A stretch of 64,000 nt of DNA from Agelas oroides (Eukaryota > Porifera > Demospongiae > Agelasida > Agelasidae): contig OX422183.1 of NCBI GenBank assembly GCA_949130485.1, positions 26,303,316-26,367,315 on the forward strand, given 5' to 3'. Below, piece after piece: positions 24,046 to 37,123 of the stretch. Numbering within the stretch: position 1 is the stretch's first letter; each line of letters starts with the position of its first letter. The position numbers and the translations under genes are program-made. Below the pieces are notes generated by a model that saw nothing but the letters and a program-made list of their open reading frames with translations, made no database searches and was not told where the DNA came from.

Positions 24046-24475
24046 CCCTTGACTCTACCCTCTCTTTCGTTGATATACCTGGTTCTACTAGGTTCATTAT
24101 GACATCACCCAACTTTTGTAGTTGTACTGGATTACCCTTAACTCTACTTGGTTGTACTTGACTCACCCAACTCTATGCTATAATGCTGTACCAGGTTTAG
24201 TTGAACTCTCCTACTGTCTGCTACGTTGTACTACTAGAATGTATACAACACTGTGTATCCCACTCTACCATAGCTTCTAATGGAATCTGCCTGACTCCAC
24301 TACACTCTACCATAGCTCTACCTGATTCTAGGGGACTCTGCTTGACTCCACCTCTCTCTGCCATGGCTCTATCTGATTCTACAGGAGAGTATTTGACTCC
24401 ACCTAACTTCACCATGGATTTCCTGGTTCCAATCAATGCCACCCTTACTCTACATCTTTCTAGTTCTACTTGACT
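24046..24475 (+). repeat. Fossil CTCTAC satellite segment in the tail of unit B
   Basis: Nearly colinear with 7936-8365, with scattered substitutions. It starts at the change from CCCTGT words to CTTGACTCTACCCTC and ends before the TTGTTGCTTCTTACTT stretch. Confidence 0.8.
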
Positions 24476-25040
24476 GTTGTTATTTTACAAAGATAGTGGT
24501 TTTGTTGCTTCTTACTTTCTTTTTTCCTACTTATATGCACTTACTCCTTACTAAAGAATCCCTGCATGTCTCAAGAAGTCATGCTAGAACTAGGGCAGAA
24601 TCTGCATCTAGTGAGGTTTTCTGTATTGAAGAAGTCCCACTATCAACTTTACACTGAGAAGAATTCTGCACAATGTAACACGCTATTACAGCAGAAACCC
24701 TTCCCCCTGACTCACCTCAGAACCAGCCAAATCCCCCTCCACTTATCCCCAGTAACAGTCTAACCTATTTCCACAACACGTACACTAGCTCCCAGCATGA
24801 AGAGTCCTTATCTGGATTCCTTCAATTATTCAGCCCTACCCTAGCATACATGTAATCTGGAACAAATGGCCGTCACCCTCCCCCCCTCTCCCTCTCCCTC
24901 AAAGATCCCTACAGATTAGGTGAAGACATAATTTGCACAGTTTTGTGAGTGTTACCTCAGCAAATGGGAGCTACAATGTGCGTCGTAGCAGTGTTGGCGC
25001 TCCCCCACCCGACACCCCAACCACTGCTGTGTAGCTATCT
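24476..25040 (+). mobile_element. Decayed copy of the GGCGCTCCCCCAC element, unit B tail
   Basis: Homologous to 8366-8935 and to the right part of 39137-39798. It carries the GTGTTGGCGCTCCCCCACCC end motif near 24990-25010. No continuous frame remains. Confidence 0.7.
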
Positions 25041-25702
25041 CTTGGATACACTGACAACGCAGTGGGAATTGAGGCGATGTTGCTACACTACCTGCAATGT
25101 TGAAGTTCTTAGAAGTTAGTAGCTATAGATAGTCAAGAGTACAAAAATCATAAGCTAGGCAGTAATCTTGATGACATTCTGCCAAATGCATGCAAGTGAA
25201 CCAAAAAAAATGACCAAAAAGTTTCCCCACTAGGGTGAGGTCTTGGGGTATTGGGCTACCACGACACACGCAACACTACATGGCCAGAACAAGTCCCAGG
25301 TAACACCTGATGGCAGAGCCAGAGCCCCTCTCCTCCTTGCAGCTGGCTAGGTTGACACCCCTGGTTCCACTCCGTGTCCAGAGTCTGTGGGATGTAAGGG
25401 AGGAACAGAGCGGCCCCTAGACCATATCGAGCAGCCAACTCGCATAGCTCTGAACCTTCTAACAGCTTTGGTTATGACCGTTAGTCCCAGTCCCCACAGT
25501 CTCCATGTAGGACACTCCCCAACGGCTGCGCACAGTGTGGGTACTAGTAAAAGTGTTTTTCTCCTATTTATACTGCTATAAAATGCGTCCCTAATAATTA
25601 TGGGTTTCGAAACAATGAATATCATTAACGTCTCGTTAATTACATTTCCGCTTGCGCGTGCGCGCTTTCGCTTGCACCTCATTAGCCCTCGCGGTCGCGG
25701 AA
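25041..25702 (+). repeat. Macrosatellite spacer, unit B
   Basis: Homologous to 8936-9596, including a TATAAAA box (25577-25583) and the CTCGCGG/CCGCGAG inverted repeat at its right end. Relative to unit A it carries a 6-bp insertion in the CAGTCCCCACAGTC stretch near 25490. Confidence 0.85.
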
Positions 25703-26304
25703 CCAGACTCGGACTCCGCGAGCTAACCTGATCCAAACGCAGATTTTGTCACTACTGGCAGGAGCCGTGTGAAGGTCTGCAGTCTAGATCAAAGGACAAA
25801 TGTTAGCTTCAGGCTAGGGTATAGCTGGAAGTAACAGCTAGCCACACGATCATGGCTGAGAGTCAACGTATCAGAGACAGTGCTGCATTACGTCACAGAT
25901 GATGTGGTGTCTTCTGGTTTCCCATGGTGTCTCATCGTCTAGCAGGTACAGGGTGCACTTGCAGATTGCTCTGAAATGAACAGTCAGTAAGATATCAAGG
26001 TGATTGTGTAACCAACATAGGCAGTGTTGTCCCATTGTGTCTCATGATGTCACATGGGATCTCATCATCTTACATGATGGTTCGTGTTGTCTGATGGTTT
26101 CAAGGTTTCATGTCGAAGCACCCTGATGACCAGTGTTTTTGAAGCATATCTACCAAAAAACAAGTCACTTTGCCATAACTGCCCAGCCCATTTGAGCCAT
26201 AAATGCCCCACCCATTTATCACATCAATGCCACACCTATTCAAGCCATCAATGTCTCATTCCCATATTACATTACATTTTTTAACTTCAGACTTTATGCA
26301 TCTG
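25703..26304 (+). repeat. Macrosatellite unit C, head segment
   Basis: Homologous to 1-589 and 9597-10200, at an offset of 16106 from unit B. It includes three or four copies of the 24-bp minisatellite (about 26180-26265). No gene is seen. Confidence 0.85.
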
Positions 26305-29300
26305 GAAATTTTCACCTAATGAACCTCGATTTGCCAACTGGTGCTGGTGCACCCCCACTTGACACACAACTGCTTCTGTTGCTGTCCCACTATCCATTCC
26401 GTGTTCTTCTATTTCTGTGTCTTTCACTTTAGTTCATCTGTCCCTGTCCCTATGTCCCTGTTTCCTTCCATGTGTCCCTGTCCTGGAAATTTTCACCTAA
26501 TGAACATCAATTTGCCAGCTGGTGTTGTTGCACCCCCACTTGACGCACAACTGCCTCTGTTGCTGTCCCACTATCCATTCCATGTTCTGCTTCAGTGTCT
26601 TTCACTTTGTCCATCTGTCCCTGTCCCTATGTTCCTGTCAATGTCCCTGTCACTATCCCTGTTCCCCTGTCCCTGTTGCTGTCACTATCCCTGGCCCCTG
26701 TCCCTATTCCTCTGTCCCTTTCCCTGTTCTAATCCGTCTGTCCCTGTCCCTATGTCTGTCCTTCTCCCCTTGTCCCGGTACCTGTCCCTGCCCATCTTCC
26801 TCTGTCCCAGGTCTGTCTCTGATCTCGTACCGGTATCAAACCTTGCTTCTTTGTCATCTTCCCTCTCCCCTCCACTGTGTCCTTCTGCTCCTGTTTTTAT
26901 CTGTCCAGGATCATGTCTGGCCCTCTCTTCCCGTACCGCCATTCCTGTCCCTCTGTCCCTGTCACTCTGTCGCTGTCACTCTGTCCGTGTCTCAGTCACC
27001 ATTCCATTCCTTCTTTCCTTATTCTTGTCCATCTGTTGTGTTTCTGTTGGTGTCCAATCCCCCCTTTCCATGTCCCTTTCCGTAGATCCCCGTTTCTGTC
27101 CTCCTTTCCCTGTTCCTGTCCCTGTCTGTCTGTCACAGTCCCTGTCCTTCGGTCCATGTCCATCTGCCCTTTCTCTGTTCCTGTACCTTTCGCTGTGATT
27201 CCTTCCTGTCCCTCTCTCAGCCTGTCACTGTCCCTCTGTCCCTTTCCCTACCTCTGTCAATTGTCCCTCCGTCCCTGTGTCCTTGTCCGTCTGTCCTCGC
27301 GCCTATTTCTGTGTCCCTCTCCCTGTTCACCTGTCCCCCTGTCCCTGTCCTCTGTTCCGATCCCTGTCCCTCTGTCCTTGTCCCCTGTCACTCTCCCTGT
27401 CCCTCTGCCCTTCTCCCTCTGTCCTTGTCCCTCTGTCCTTGTCCCCTGTCACTCTCCCTGTCCCTCTGCCCTTCTCCCTCTGTCCTTGTCCCTCTGTCCT
27501 TGTCCCCTGTCACTCTCCCTGTCCCTCTGCCCTTCTCCCTCTGTCCTTGTCCCTCTGTCCTTGTCCCCTGTCACTCTCCCTGTTCCCCTGTCCATGTCCC
27601 TCTGTTCCGGTCCCGTTCCGTCTGTCCTTGTTCCCAGTCCCCCTGTCGCTGACCCTCTGTCCCTGTCCCTCTGTGCTATCCCTCTGTCCTTCTCCCTCTG
27701 TCCTTGTCCCTCTGTCCCTGTCCCTCTGTCCTTGTTCCCTGTCACTCTCCCTGTCCCACTGTCCCTGTCCCTCTGTCGTGTCCCTCAGTCCCTGTCCCCT
27801 GTCACTCTCCCTGTCCCCCTGTCCCTCTCCCTCTGTTGTGTCCCTCAGTCCCTGTCCTTCTTACCCTATTCCAGTCCATTTGTCCCCTTTCATGTGTCCT
27901 TGTCCATCTGTCCTTTCCCCTATTTCAGTGTATCTCTACCTGTTCCCCTGTCCCCCTGTCCCTGTTCCTCTGACCCTCTCACTGTGTCCCCGTTCCTGCC
28001 TATGTTTCTATCCACCTCCCTCTTCCTTCTCCCCATCCCTCTGTCTCTGTACATCTCTCCCTGTCCCTCTGTTCCTGTCCCTGTCCCTCTGTCCTTATCC
28101 ATCTGTCACGTCCCTGTTCCAATCCTTGTCCGTCTGTCTCTGTTCCTCTTTGTGTACCTCTCCTTGTCCCTCTGTCCCTGTACTTATCTCCCTTTCTCTG
28201 TCCCTGTCCTCATCTCAATCTCCCTCTTCATTATCCATATCCTTTTGTCCCTGTTCATCTCGCCCTGTCACTCTGTCCCTGTTCCTGTCTTTGTCCCTAT
28301 CCATCTCCCTCTTCCTTGTTCATATCCGTTTGTCCCTGTACATCTGGCTCTGTCACTCTGTTCCTGTTCCTGTCCATCTGTCTCTGTCCCTGTCACTGTC
28401 CCTCTATCCCTCTCTCTGTCCCTGTGTCCCTTTCAATTTTTCCATCCCTCTGTCCCTGTTCTCCTGTCTATGTCCCAGTCCTTGTGCCTATGTATCTCCC
28501 TCTTCCTTGTCCTTATATCCTGGTCCCTCTGTCCCCATTCCTTTCTATCTGTCATTGTCCCTGTCCCTGTCACTGTATCCCTCTTCCTGTTCCTGTCCCT
28601 CTGCAGCTGTCCCTGTCCTTCAACCCCTGTCCCTGTTCCTGTCGTTATCACTACCGCTCTGTCTCTGTCTGTGTCACCCTGTCCCCGTTCCTGTTCCTCT
28701 CCCAGTTCCCATCCGTCTGTCCCTCTGTTTCTCTTTCCCTCTGTTCCTGTCCCTATGTCTGGCCTTGTCCCTTTCTCCCGGCCTGACTATACCTGTCGCT
28801 CCCTGTCCTTGCTGCCCTTGTTCCTGTTCCTGTCCCTGTCTGTGTCATTTTGTCTGTGTCACTCTGTCCGTATCCCGTATCCCTGTCCCTCTGTCCCTGT
28901 TTGTGTCACCCTGTTTATGTTCCTGTCCTATGTCACTGTTCCTCTGTCCCTGTCCCTGTGTCTGTCCTTGTTTCTCTGTCCCTGTCTGACTATTCCTGTC
29001 GCTGTCCCTCTGTCATTGTTTCTCTGTCCGTGTCTGACTATTCCTGTCACTGTCCCTCTGTCCCTGTCATGTCCTGTCCCTGTCCTGTCCCTGTCCATCT
29101 ATCCCTCTGTCCCTCTCTCCCTGTCCTGTCCCTCTCTCCCTTTCCTGTCCATGTTCCTGTCCGTGTTCCTGTCCCGTTCTTCCTGTTCCTATGTCCCATT
29201 GCCTGTTGTGTGTCCATGTCCCAGTCCATTTCCCTCCACCCCTGTCCTTCTCCCCTGGTCCCTCTGTCCTTGTCTATCTGTTCCTGTCACTCAGTCTCCG

Positions 29301-32300
29301 TTCCCTGTTCCTGGGAGCTGTCTATCTGTCACAGTCCCTATCCCTCTGTCCCTGTCGATCTGGCCTTGTCTTTGTCCCTGTCCCTATTGCTGTCATTTTC
29401 TTCATGTCCCTATCGCTGTCCCAAACTACCTTTTTCCCTGTCACTCTGTCCCTGTTCCTGTCCTTGTCCGTCTGTCCTTGTTCCCGTCCCTATTTGTGTC
29501 CCTCTCCCTGTCCCTCTGTCCATGTACATGTCTTCCTGTCTGTATCCCTGTCCTCGTCTTTATCTCCCTCTTCCTTGTCCATATCCCTATGTCCCTGTAC
29601 ATCTCGCCCTGTCACTCTGTGCCTGTTCCTGTCTTTGTCCCTATCCATCTCCCTCTTCCATGTCCCCATCCCTCTGTCCCTGTATATCTCTCCCTGTCCC
29701 TCTGTCTCTGTCCCTCTGTCCTTGTCCCTCTGTCCTTGTTCCTCTCTCTCTGTCTCATCTCTCCTTGTCCCTATACCTCTTTCCTTATTCCAGTCCCTGT
29801 GACCTTGTGCATCTGTCCTTCCCCTATTTCTGTGTCCCTCTCCCTTTCCTCCTGTCTCGCTGTCTCTGTCCCTCTGTCCCTGTCCCTGTCCCTCTGTCCT
29901 AATCACTCTGTCCCTGTCCGTTTGTCCTTGTTCCCTGTCACTCTCCCTGTGCCCCTGTCCCTGTCCCTCTTTGTGTCCCTCTCCATGTCCCTCTGTCCCT
30001 GTACCTGTCTCCTTGTCTCTCTCCCTGACTTTGACCCTATCTCCCTCTTCCTTGTCCATATCCCTCTGTCCCCATACATCTGCCCTGTCACGCTGTCCCT
30101 CTTCCTGTCTTTGTCCTATCCATCTGTTCATATCCCTTTGTTTTTGTACATCTGGCCCTGTCACTCTGTCCCTGTTCCTGTCTTTGTCCTTATCCATCTC
30201 CCTCCTCCATGTCCCCATCCCTCTGTCCCTGTCCCTCTGTCCTTGGCCCTCTGTCACTCTGTCGCTGTTCCCAGTCACTCTGTCCCTGTTCCTGTCCTTG
30301 TCCGTCTGTCCTTGTTCCTGTCCCTATTTGTGTCCCTCTCCCTGTCCCTCTGTCCATCTACATGTCTTCCTGTCTGTGTCCCTGTCCTCGTCTCTATCTC
30401 CCTCTTCCTTGTCCATATCCCTATGTCCCTGTACATCTCGCCCTGTCACTCTGTGCTTGTTTCTTCGTCCCTATTCATCTCCGTCTTCCTTGTCCATATC
30501 CCTATGTTCCTGTACATTTCGCCCTGTCACTCTGTTCCTGTTTCTTCGTCCCTATTCATCTCCCTCTACCATTTCCATATCCCTTTGTCCCTGTACATCT
30601 CACCCAGTCACTCTCTCCCTGTTCCTGTCTTTGTCCCTATCCATCTCCCTCTTGTACCTATCCCTCTGTCCGTGTACATCTGACCCTGTCACACTGCCCC
30701 TGTTCCTGCCTTTGTTCCCTTCCATCTCCCTCTTCCTTGTACCTATCCCTGACTTTAGCCCTATCCATCTCCCTCTTCCTTGTCCCTATCCCTCTCTCCC
30801 TGTACATCTGACTCTGTCACTCTGTCCCTGTTCCTTCCTTTGTCCCCTTCCATCTCCCTCTTCCTTGTACCTATCTCTCCGTCCCTGTACATCTGACCCT
30901 GTCACTCTGCTCCTGTTCCTGCCTTTGTCCCCTTCCATCTCCCTCTTCCTTGTACCTATCCCTCTGTCCCTGTCCCTCTGTCCTTGGCTCTCTGTCACTC
31001 TGTCACAGTTCCCTGTCACTCTGTCTCTGTTCTTGTCCTTGTCCGTCTCTCCTTGTCCCTGTCCCTATTTCTGTCCCTCTCCCTGTCCCTCTGTCTCTGT
31101 ACCTATCTCCCTGTCTCTGTCCCTCTCCTCATCTCTATCCCCCTTTTCTTTATCCATCTCCTTTTGTCCCTGTACATGTCGCCCTGTCACTCTGTCCCTG
31201 TTCCTGTCTTTGTCCCTATCCATCTCCCTCTTCTTTGTTCATATCCGTTTGTCCCTGTACATCTGGCCCTGTCACTCTGTTCCTGTTCCTGTTCCTGTTC
31301 CTGTCCATCTGCCTCTTTCCCTGTCTATGTCCCAGTCCCAGTCCTTGTCCCTATGTATCTCCCTCTTCCCTGTCCTTCTATCCTGGTCCCTTTGTCCCCG
31401 TTCCTTTCTATCTGTCATAGTCCCTGATCCTCTCTGTGTCCATATCCATCTCCGTCTTCCTTGTCCCTATCCCTCTGTCCCTGTACATCTGGCCCTGTCA
31501 CTCTGTTCCTGTTCCTGTCCATCTGTCTCTGTCCCTGTCACTGTCCCTCAATCCCTCTCTCTGTCCCTGTGTCCCTTTCAATTTTTCCGTCCCTCTGTCC
31601 CTGTTCTCCTGTCTATGTCCCAGTCCCAGTCCTTGTGCCTATGTATCTCCCTCTTCTCTGTCCTTCTATCTCTATCCTGGTCCCTCTGTCCCCGTTCTTT
31701 TCTATCTCTCATAGTCCCTGTCCCTTTGCTGTTATTCATTTCCTATCCCTCCTGTCATTGTCCCTGTCCCTGTCACTCTATCGCCTTCCTGCTCCTGTCC
31801 CTCTGCAGCTGTCCCTGTCTTTCAACCCCTGTCCCTGTTCCTGTCGTTATCACTACCGCTCTGTCCCTGTCTGTGTCACCCTGTCCCCGTTCCTGTCCCT
31901 CTCCCGGTTCCCATCCGTCTGTCCCTCTGTTTCTCTTTCCCTCTGTTCCTGTCCCTATGTCTGGGCTTGTCCCTTTCCCCCGGTCTGATTATACCTGTTG
32001 CTCCCTGTCCTTGTTCCTGTTCCTGTCCCTGTCTGTGTCACTTTGTCTGTGTCACTCTTTCCGTATCCCTGTCCCTTTGTCCCTGTTTCTGTCACCCTGT
32101 TCATGTTCCTGTCCTATGTCACTGTTCCTCTGTCCCTGTCCCTATGTCTGTCCTTGTTTCTCTGTCCCTCTCTGACTATTCCTGTCGCTGACCCTCTGTC
32201 GTTGTTTCTCTGTCCATGTCTGACTATTCCTGTCACTGTCCCTCTGTCCCTGTCATGTCCTGTCCCTGTCCCTGTCCATCTGTCCCTCTGTCCCTCTCTC

Positions 32301-34022
32301 CCTGTCCTGTCCATGTTCCTGTCCATGTTCCTGTCCCTTTCTTCCTGTTCCTATGTCCCATTGCCTGTTTGTGTGTCCATGTCCCAGTCCATTTCCCTCC
32401 ACCCTGTCCTTCTCCCCTGGTCCCTCTGTCCCTGTCTATCTGTTCCTGTCACTCACTCCGCGTTCCCTGTTCCTGGGATCTGTCTATCTGTCACAGTCCC
32501 TATCCCTCTGTCCCTGTCGATCTGGCCTTGTCTTTGTCCCTGTCCCTATTGCTGTCATTTTCTTCATGTCCCTATCGCTGTCCCAAACTACCTTTTTCTC
32601 TCTCCCTCTGTCCCTATCCCTCTGTCCCTATCCCTCTGTCCCTGTCCCTTTTCCTGTCCCTATCCTTGTCCGTCTGTCCTGTCTGTGTGACCCTGTCCCT
32701 GTTCCTGTCCCTCTTTCCTTATTCTTCTCCGTCTGTTGTCCTTCTGTTCCTGTCCAAGTCCCCCTTTCCATGTCCATTTCCGTAGATCCCCGTTTCTGTC
32801 CTCCTTTCCCTGTTCCTGTCCCTGTCTGTCTGTCACAGTCCCTGTCCTTCGGTCCATGTTCATCTGCCCTTTCTCTGTTCCTGTACCTTTCACTGTCATA
32901 CCTTCCTGTCCCTCTCTCAGCCTGTCACTTTCCCTCTGTCCCTTTCCCTACGTCTGTCAATTGTCCCTCCGTCCCTGTGTCCTTGTCTGTCTGTCCTTCC
33001 CCTATTTCTATGTCCCTCTCCCTGTCTTCCTGTCCCTGTCCCTCTGTCCCAGTCCCTCTGTCCCTGTCCCTGTCCATCTGTCCTTGTCCCCTGTCACTCT
33101 CCCTGCCCCCCTGTCGCTATTTGTGTCCCTCTCCATGTCCCTCTGTCCTCGTACCTGTCTCCTTGTCTCTGTCCCTGTCCTTCTCTCTATCTCCCTCTTC
33201 CTTGTCCATATCCCTTTGTCCCTGTACATCTGGCCCTGTCACTCTGTCTCTGTTCCTGTCTTTGTCCCTATCCATCTCCCTCTTCCTTGTCCCCATCCCT
33301 CTGTCCCTGCACATCTGTCCCTGTCACTCTGTCCCTCTTCCTGTCTTTGTCCCTATCCATCCCCCTCTTCCTTGTTCATAGCCCTTTGTCCCTGTACATC
33401 TGGCGCTGTCACTCTGTCCCTGTTCCTGTGCTTATCCGTCTGTCCCTGTCCCTGTTCCTCTTTGTGTCCTTCTCCTTGTCCCTCTGTCCCTGTCCCTCTG
33501 TCCTTGTCCCCCTGTCCTTGTCCTTCGGTTGTGTCCCTCAGTCCCTGTCCCTTTGTCTCTGTCTCATCTCTCCTTGTCCCTATACCTCTTTCCTTATTCC
33601 AGTCCCTGTGTCCCTGTCGCTATGTCCTTGTGCATCTGTCCTTCACCTACTTCTGTGTCCCTCTCCCTGTCCTACTGTCGCGCTGTCCCTGTCCCTTTGT
33701 CCCTGTCCCTCAGTCCCTGTCCCTGTCCTCTGTCCTTGTCTCCCTGTCCCTGTCCCTCTGTGGCACTCACCCTGTCCCCCTCTCCCTGTCCTTATTTGTG
33801 TCCCTCTCCATGTCCCTCTGTCCCTGTACCTGTCTCCTTGTCTCTGTCCCTGTCCTTGTCTCTATCTCCCTCTTCCTTGTCCGTATCCCTTTGTCCCCGT
33901 ACATCTGGCACTGTCACTCTGTCCCTGATCCTGTTTGTGGACATATCCGTCTCCGTCTTCCTTGTCCCTTTCCCTCTGACCCTGTCCATCTGGTCCTATC
34001 TCTCTGTCCCTGTTCCTGTCCA
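26305..34022 (+). repeat. Hexamer array C, part 1
   Basis: The first 7.7 kb of the third hexamer array, beginning with the two 181-bp boundary copies (26305, 26486). It contains local expansions, such as three near-identical CTGCCCTTCTCCCTCTGTCC blocks at about 27400-27560, and a set of 80-bp units near 30420-30610. The longest stop-free frame in the window (26877-30683) lies here and is a consequence of the hexamer. Confidence 0.95.
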
Positions 34023-34885
34023 TCATAATATCACCTTCATTGAATTCCACATACACGGTACAATGAGGGGATGGCATAGTCCAATGCCAATGTCTAAGTA
34101 CATGACGACTGTACTGCACAAACAATTGGGCCATCGCAGCAATGAATAACAGAAACAAGAAATAACTTATAGCTACCAAATATGTATAGACATACATGTA
34201 CATAAATAGTTCATAAGTTCAATCTGTTCCTTGTACACCAAATTTTGTGTGAGCTGGTGATGGCTGCCTGGCAACATTGGTGAAGGAGGCTGGAAAGTTC
34301 TCGCTGAGAGATGGCTAGCTCGTGTGCTAGCGTGGTAAAGCCTGGGAGGTGTGGTATTCCCCGTGAGCCCATCTCAAGTGTTATGAGGGTGGTATTGTAC
34401 CCGGCTCTCTCTGTTACTGACACAAGTTCACCGTACTTCACTTCCTTCCTCTCTCTTGCTTCCTCAAACGATGTCTCAAAGCAGACAGTTAGCTCTGCAA
34501 GCCATAACTGCTTCTGAGAGTCATCCCACCAGACCATGTCCGGACGTAAGTCGGTGGGTACAATGTGAAGGGGAAAGTGGTAGGTGGCCTCCAAGTCAGC
34601 AGTGAACTTGGTGGTGGGGGGTAGCTTCTTTGCAACGGCATTGGCTATATTTCGTAAAACTTCATCATGGCGTTCATTATACCTGCGCTGACCCAGGGCT
34701 ACTTCACAGTTGTTCAGTGCGTGGATCAGGGTCTGTCTTTCTCCGCAAAGGGGACAGCAGTCACTCTCCTTCTTTTTCCATAGATGTAGGTTTGCATTAT
34801 GGGGCAGTGTATCGACAGCAGCATTCAATGCAAACCTCATCTGTTCTGCTGGAAGGGACTGCACAGCCTTTGACCACAGGCTGGC
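34023..34885 (-). mobile_element. 3' end of an R2/R4/NeSL-like non-LTR retrotransposon
   Basis: An 863-bp insertion in hexamer array C. Reading the - strand it opens inside a reverse-transcriptase C-terminal region, runs through a zinc knuckle and an endonuclease domain to a TGA at 34211-34213, then about 190 bp of 3' UTR ending near GATATTATGATG. Everything upstream of the knuckle region, including the RT catalytic core, is missing, as expected for 5'-truncated LINE copies. Comparing the flanks with the uninterrupted array near 13015-13050 shows no clear target duplication, only loss of a few array bases. Confidence 0.85.
34211..34885 (-). pseudogene. C-terminal fragment of retrotransposon polyprotein (CCHC + restriction-like endonuclease)
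   Basis: The frame is open from the left break near 34885 to the TGA at 34211-34213, with no native start. Counting from the GTG codon at 34864 as residue 1, C37-C40-H48-C53 make a C-x2-C-x7-H-x4-C knuckle. R107-P-D109, then E124-L-T126, then K140/K143 fit the PD-(D/E)xK-type endonuclease seen after the RT in R2, R4 and NeSL clade elements. The long hydrophilic helix ETSFEEARERKEVKY fits the same family. In intact elements this domain nicks target DNA for target-primed reverse transcription. This piece lacks the RT and cannot be autonomous. The frame has no internal stop, so the insertion is not ancient. The alternative, a host-domesticated domain, has no support here. Confidence 0.8.
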
Positions 34886-36832
34886 ACTGTCCCTCTCACT
34901 GTCACTCTATCCCTCTCTCTGTCCCTGTGTCCCTTTCAATTTTTACATCCCTCTGTCCCCTATGTCCCTATCGCTCTGTCCCTATCCCTCTGTCCCTGTC
35001 CCTTTTCCTGTCCCTATCCTTGTCCGTTTGTCCTGTCTGTGTCACCCTGTCCCTGTTCCTGTCCCTCTTTCCTTATTCTTCTCCGTCTGTTGTCCTTCTG
35101 TTCCTGTCCAAGTCCCCCTTTCCATGTCCATTTCCGTAGATCCCCGTTTCTGTCCTCCTTTCCCTGTTCCTGTCCCTGTATGTCTGTCACAGTGCCTGTC
35201 CTTCGGTCCATGTTCATCTGCCCTTTCTCTGTTCCTGTGCCTTTCACTGTCATACCTTCCTGTCCCTCTCTCAGCCTGTCACTGTCCCTCTGTCCCTTTC
35301 CTTACGTCTGTCAATTGTCCCTCCGTGCCTGTGTCCTTATCCGTCTGTCCTTCCCCTATTTCTGTGTCCCTCTCCCTGTCTTCCTGTCCCTGTACCTCTG
35401 TCCCAGTCCCTCTGTCCCTGTCCCTGTCCATCTGTCCTTGTCCCCTGTCACTCTCCCTGCCCCCCTGTCCCTATTTGTGTCCCTCTCCATGTCCCTCTGT
35501 CCTCGTACCTGTCTCCTTGTCTCTGTCCCTGTCCTTCTCTCTATCTCCCTCTTCCTTGTCCATATCCCTTTGTCCCTGTACATCTGGCACTGTCACTCTG
35601 TCCCTGTTCCTGTCTTTGTCCTATCCATCTGTTCATATCCCTTTGTCCTTGTACATCTTGCCCTGTCACTCTGTCCCTGTTCCTGTCTTTGTCCCTATCC
35701 ATCTCCCTCTTCCTTGTCCCCATCCCTCTGTCCCTGCACATCTGTCCCTGTCACTCTGTCCCTCTTCCTGTCTTTGTCCCTATCCATCCCCTTCTTCCTT
35801 GTTCATAGCCCTTTGTCCCTGTAGTTCTGGCGCTGTCACTCTGTCCCTGTTCCTGTGCTTATCCGTCTGTTCCTGCACCTGTTCCTCTTTGTGTCCTTCT
35901 CCTTGTTCCTCTCTCTCTGTCTCATCTCTCCTTGCCCTATACCTCTTTCCTTATTCCAGTCCCTGTGTCCTTGTGCATCTGTCCTTCCCCTATTCCTGTG
36001 TCCCTCTCCCTTTCCTCCTGTCTCGCTGTCTCTGTCCCTCTGTCCCTGTCCCTGTCCCTCTGTCCTAATCACTCTGTCCCTGTCCATTTATCCTTGTTCC
36101 CTGTCACTCTCCCTGTACCCCTGTCCCTGTCCCTGTTTGTGTCCCTCTCCATGTCCCTCTGTCCCTGTACCTGTCTCCTTGTCTCTCTCCCTCACCTTGA
36201 CCCTATCTCTCTCTTCCTTGTCCATATCCCTCTGTCCCCATACATCTGCCCTGTCACTCTGTCCCTCTTCCTGTCTTTGTCCTATCCATCTGTTACCGAT
36301 CTGGCCCCTTCTATGTCACCCTGTCCCCGTTCCTGTCCCTTTGTCCCTATTCCTCTGTCACTTTCCCTGTTCCCACCCGTCTGTCACTGTCCCTCTGTTT
36401 CTCTTTTCCTCTGTTCCTGTCCCTATGTCTGGCCTTGTCCCTCTCCCCCTGTCTGACTATTTCCTGTCGGTCCCTGTCCTTGTTCCTCTCTTTGTCGCTG
36501 CCCTTGTTCCTGTTCTTGTCCCTGTCTGTGTCACTTTGTCTGTGTCACTCTGTCCCTGTTCCTGTCCCTTTGTTTCTGTGCCTATGTCCCAGTGCTTGTT
36601 TTGTCTGTCCCTGTCCCGGTCCATTTCCCTCCCTGTTTCTGTCCCTGTCCTTCTGTCCTGGTCCCTCCGTCTCTATCCATCTGTTGCTGTCACTCAGTCC
36701 CTGTTCCCTGCTGCTCCTGTCTATCTGTCACGGTCCCTGTCCATCTGTCATTGTCTCTGTCCCGGCTGTCCCCACCTCGCTGTCCCTCTGTCCCTCTCCC
36801 TATGAGTTGCTTAAGCTTGTCCCTCTGTCCCT

Positions 36833-36948
36833 ATTAACTCTACCCCTTATTCTTATCCATGGGTGCATGAGTTAAACTTGCCGTGTCCAAAGTTGTTTGG
36901 TGTATAATTTAGATGTATATAGGCGGCCTTAACTGTTCTGAGGGTTAT
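36833..36948 (+). repeat. AT-rich island, copy 3
   Basis: Homologous to 6491-6609 with a few substitutions and short indels (AGATGTATATAGGCGGCC in place of TATATGTATATAGGCTGCC). It is the first of two islands in unit C, indicating that array C holds more than one ancestral array block. Confidence 0.85.
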
Positions 36949-37123
36949 TGTCCCTCTCCCTGTCCCTCTGTCCCTGTTTGTGTCACCCTGTTCATGTTCC
37001 TGTCCTTTGTCACTATTCCTCTGTCCCTGTCCCTATGTCTCTCCTTGTTTCTCTGTCTCTGTCTGACTATTCTTGTCGCTGTCCCTCTGTCCCTGTCATG
37101 TCCTGTCCCTTTCCTGTCCCTGT

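Noticed and set aside
34023..34885. A host gene with a domesticated nuclease
   Set aside because: The fragment lacks a start, begins mid-domain at a satellite junction and ends with a short 3' UTR, as expected of a 5'-truncated LINE copy.
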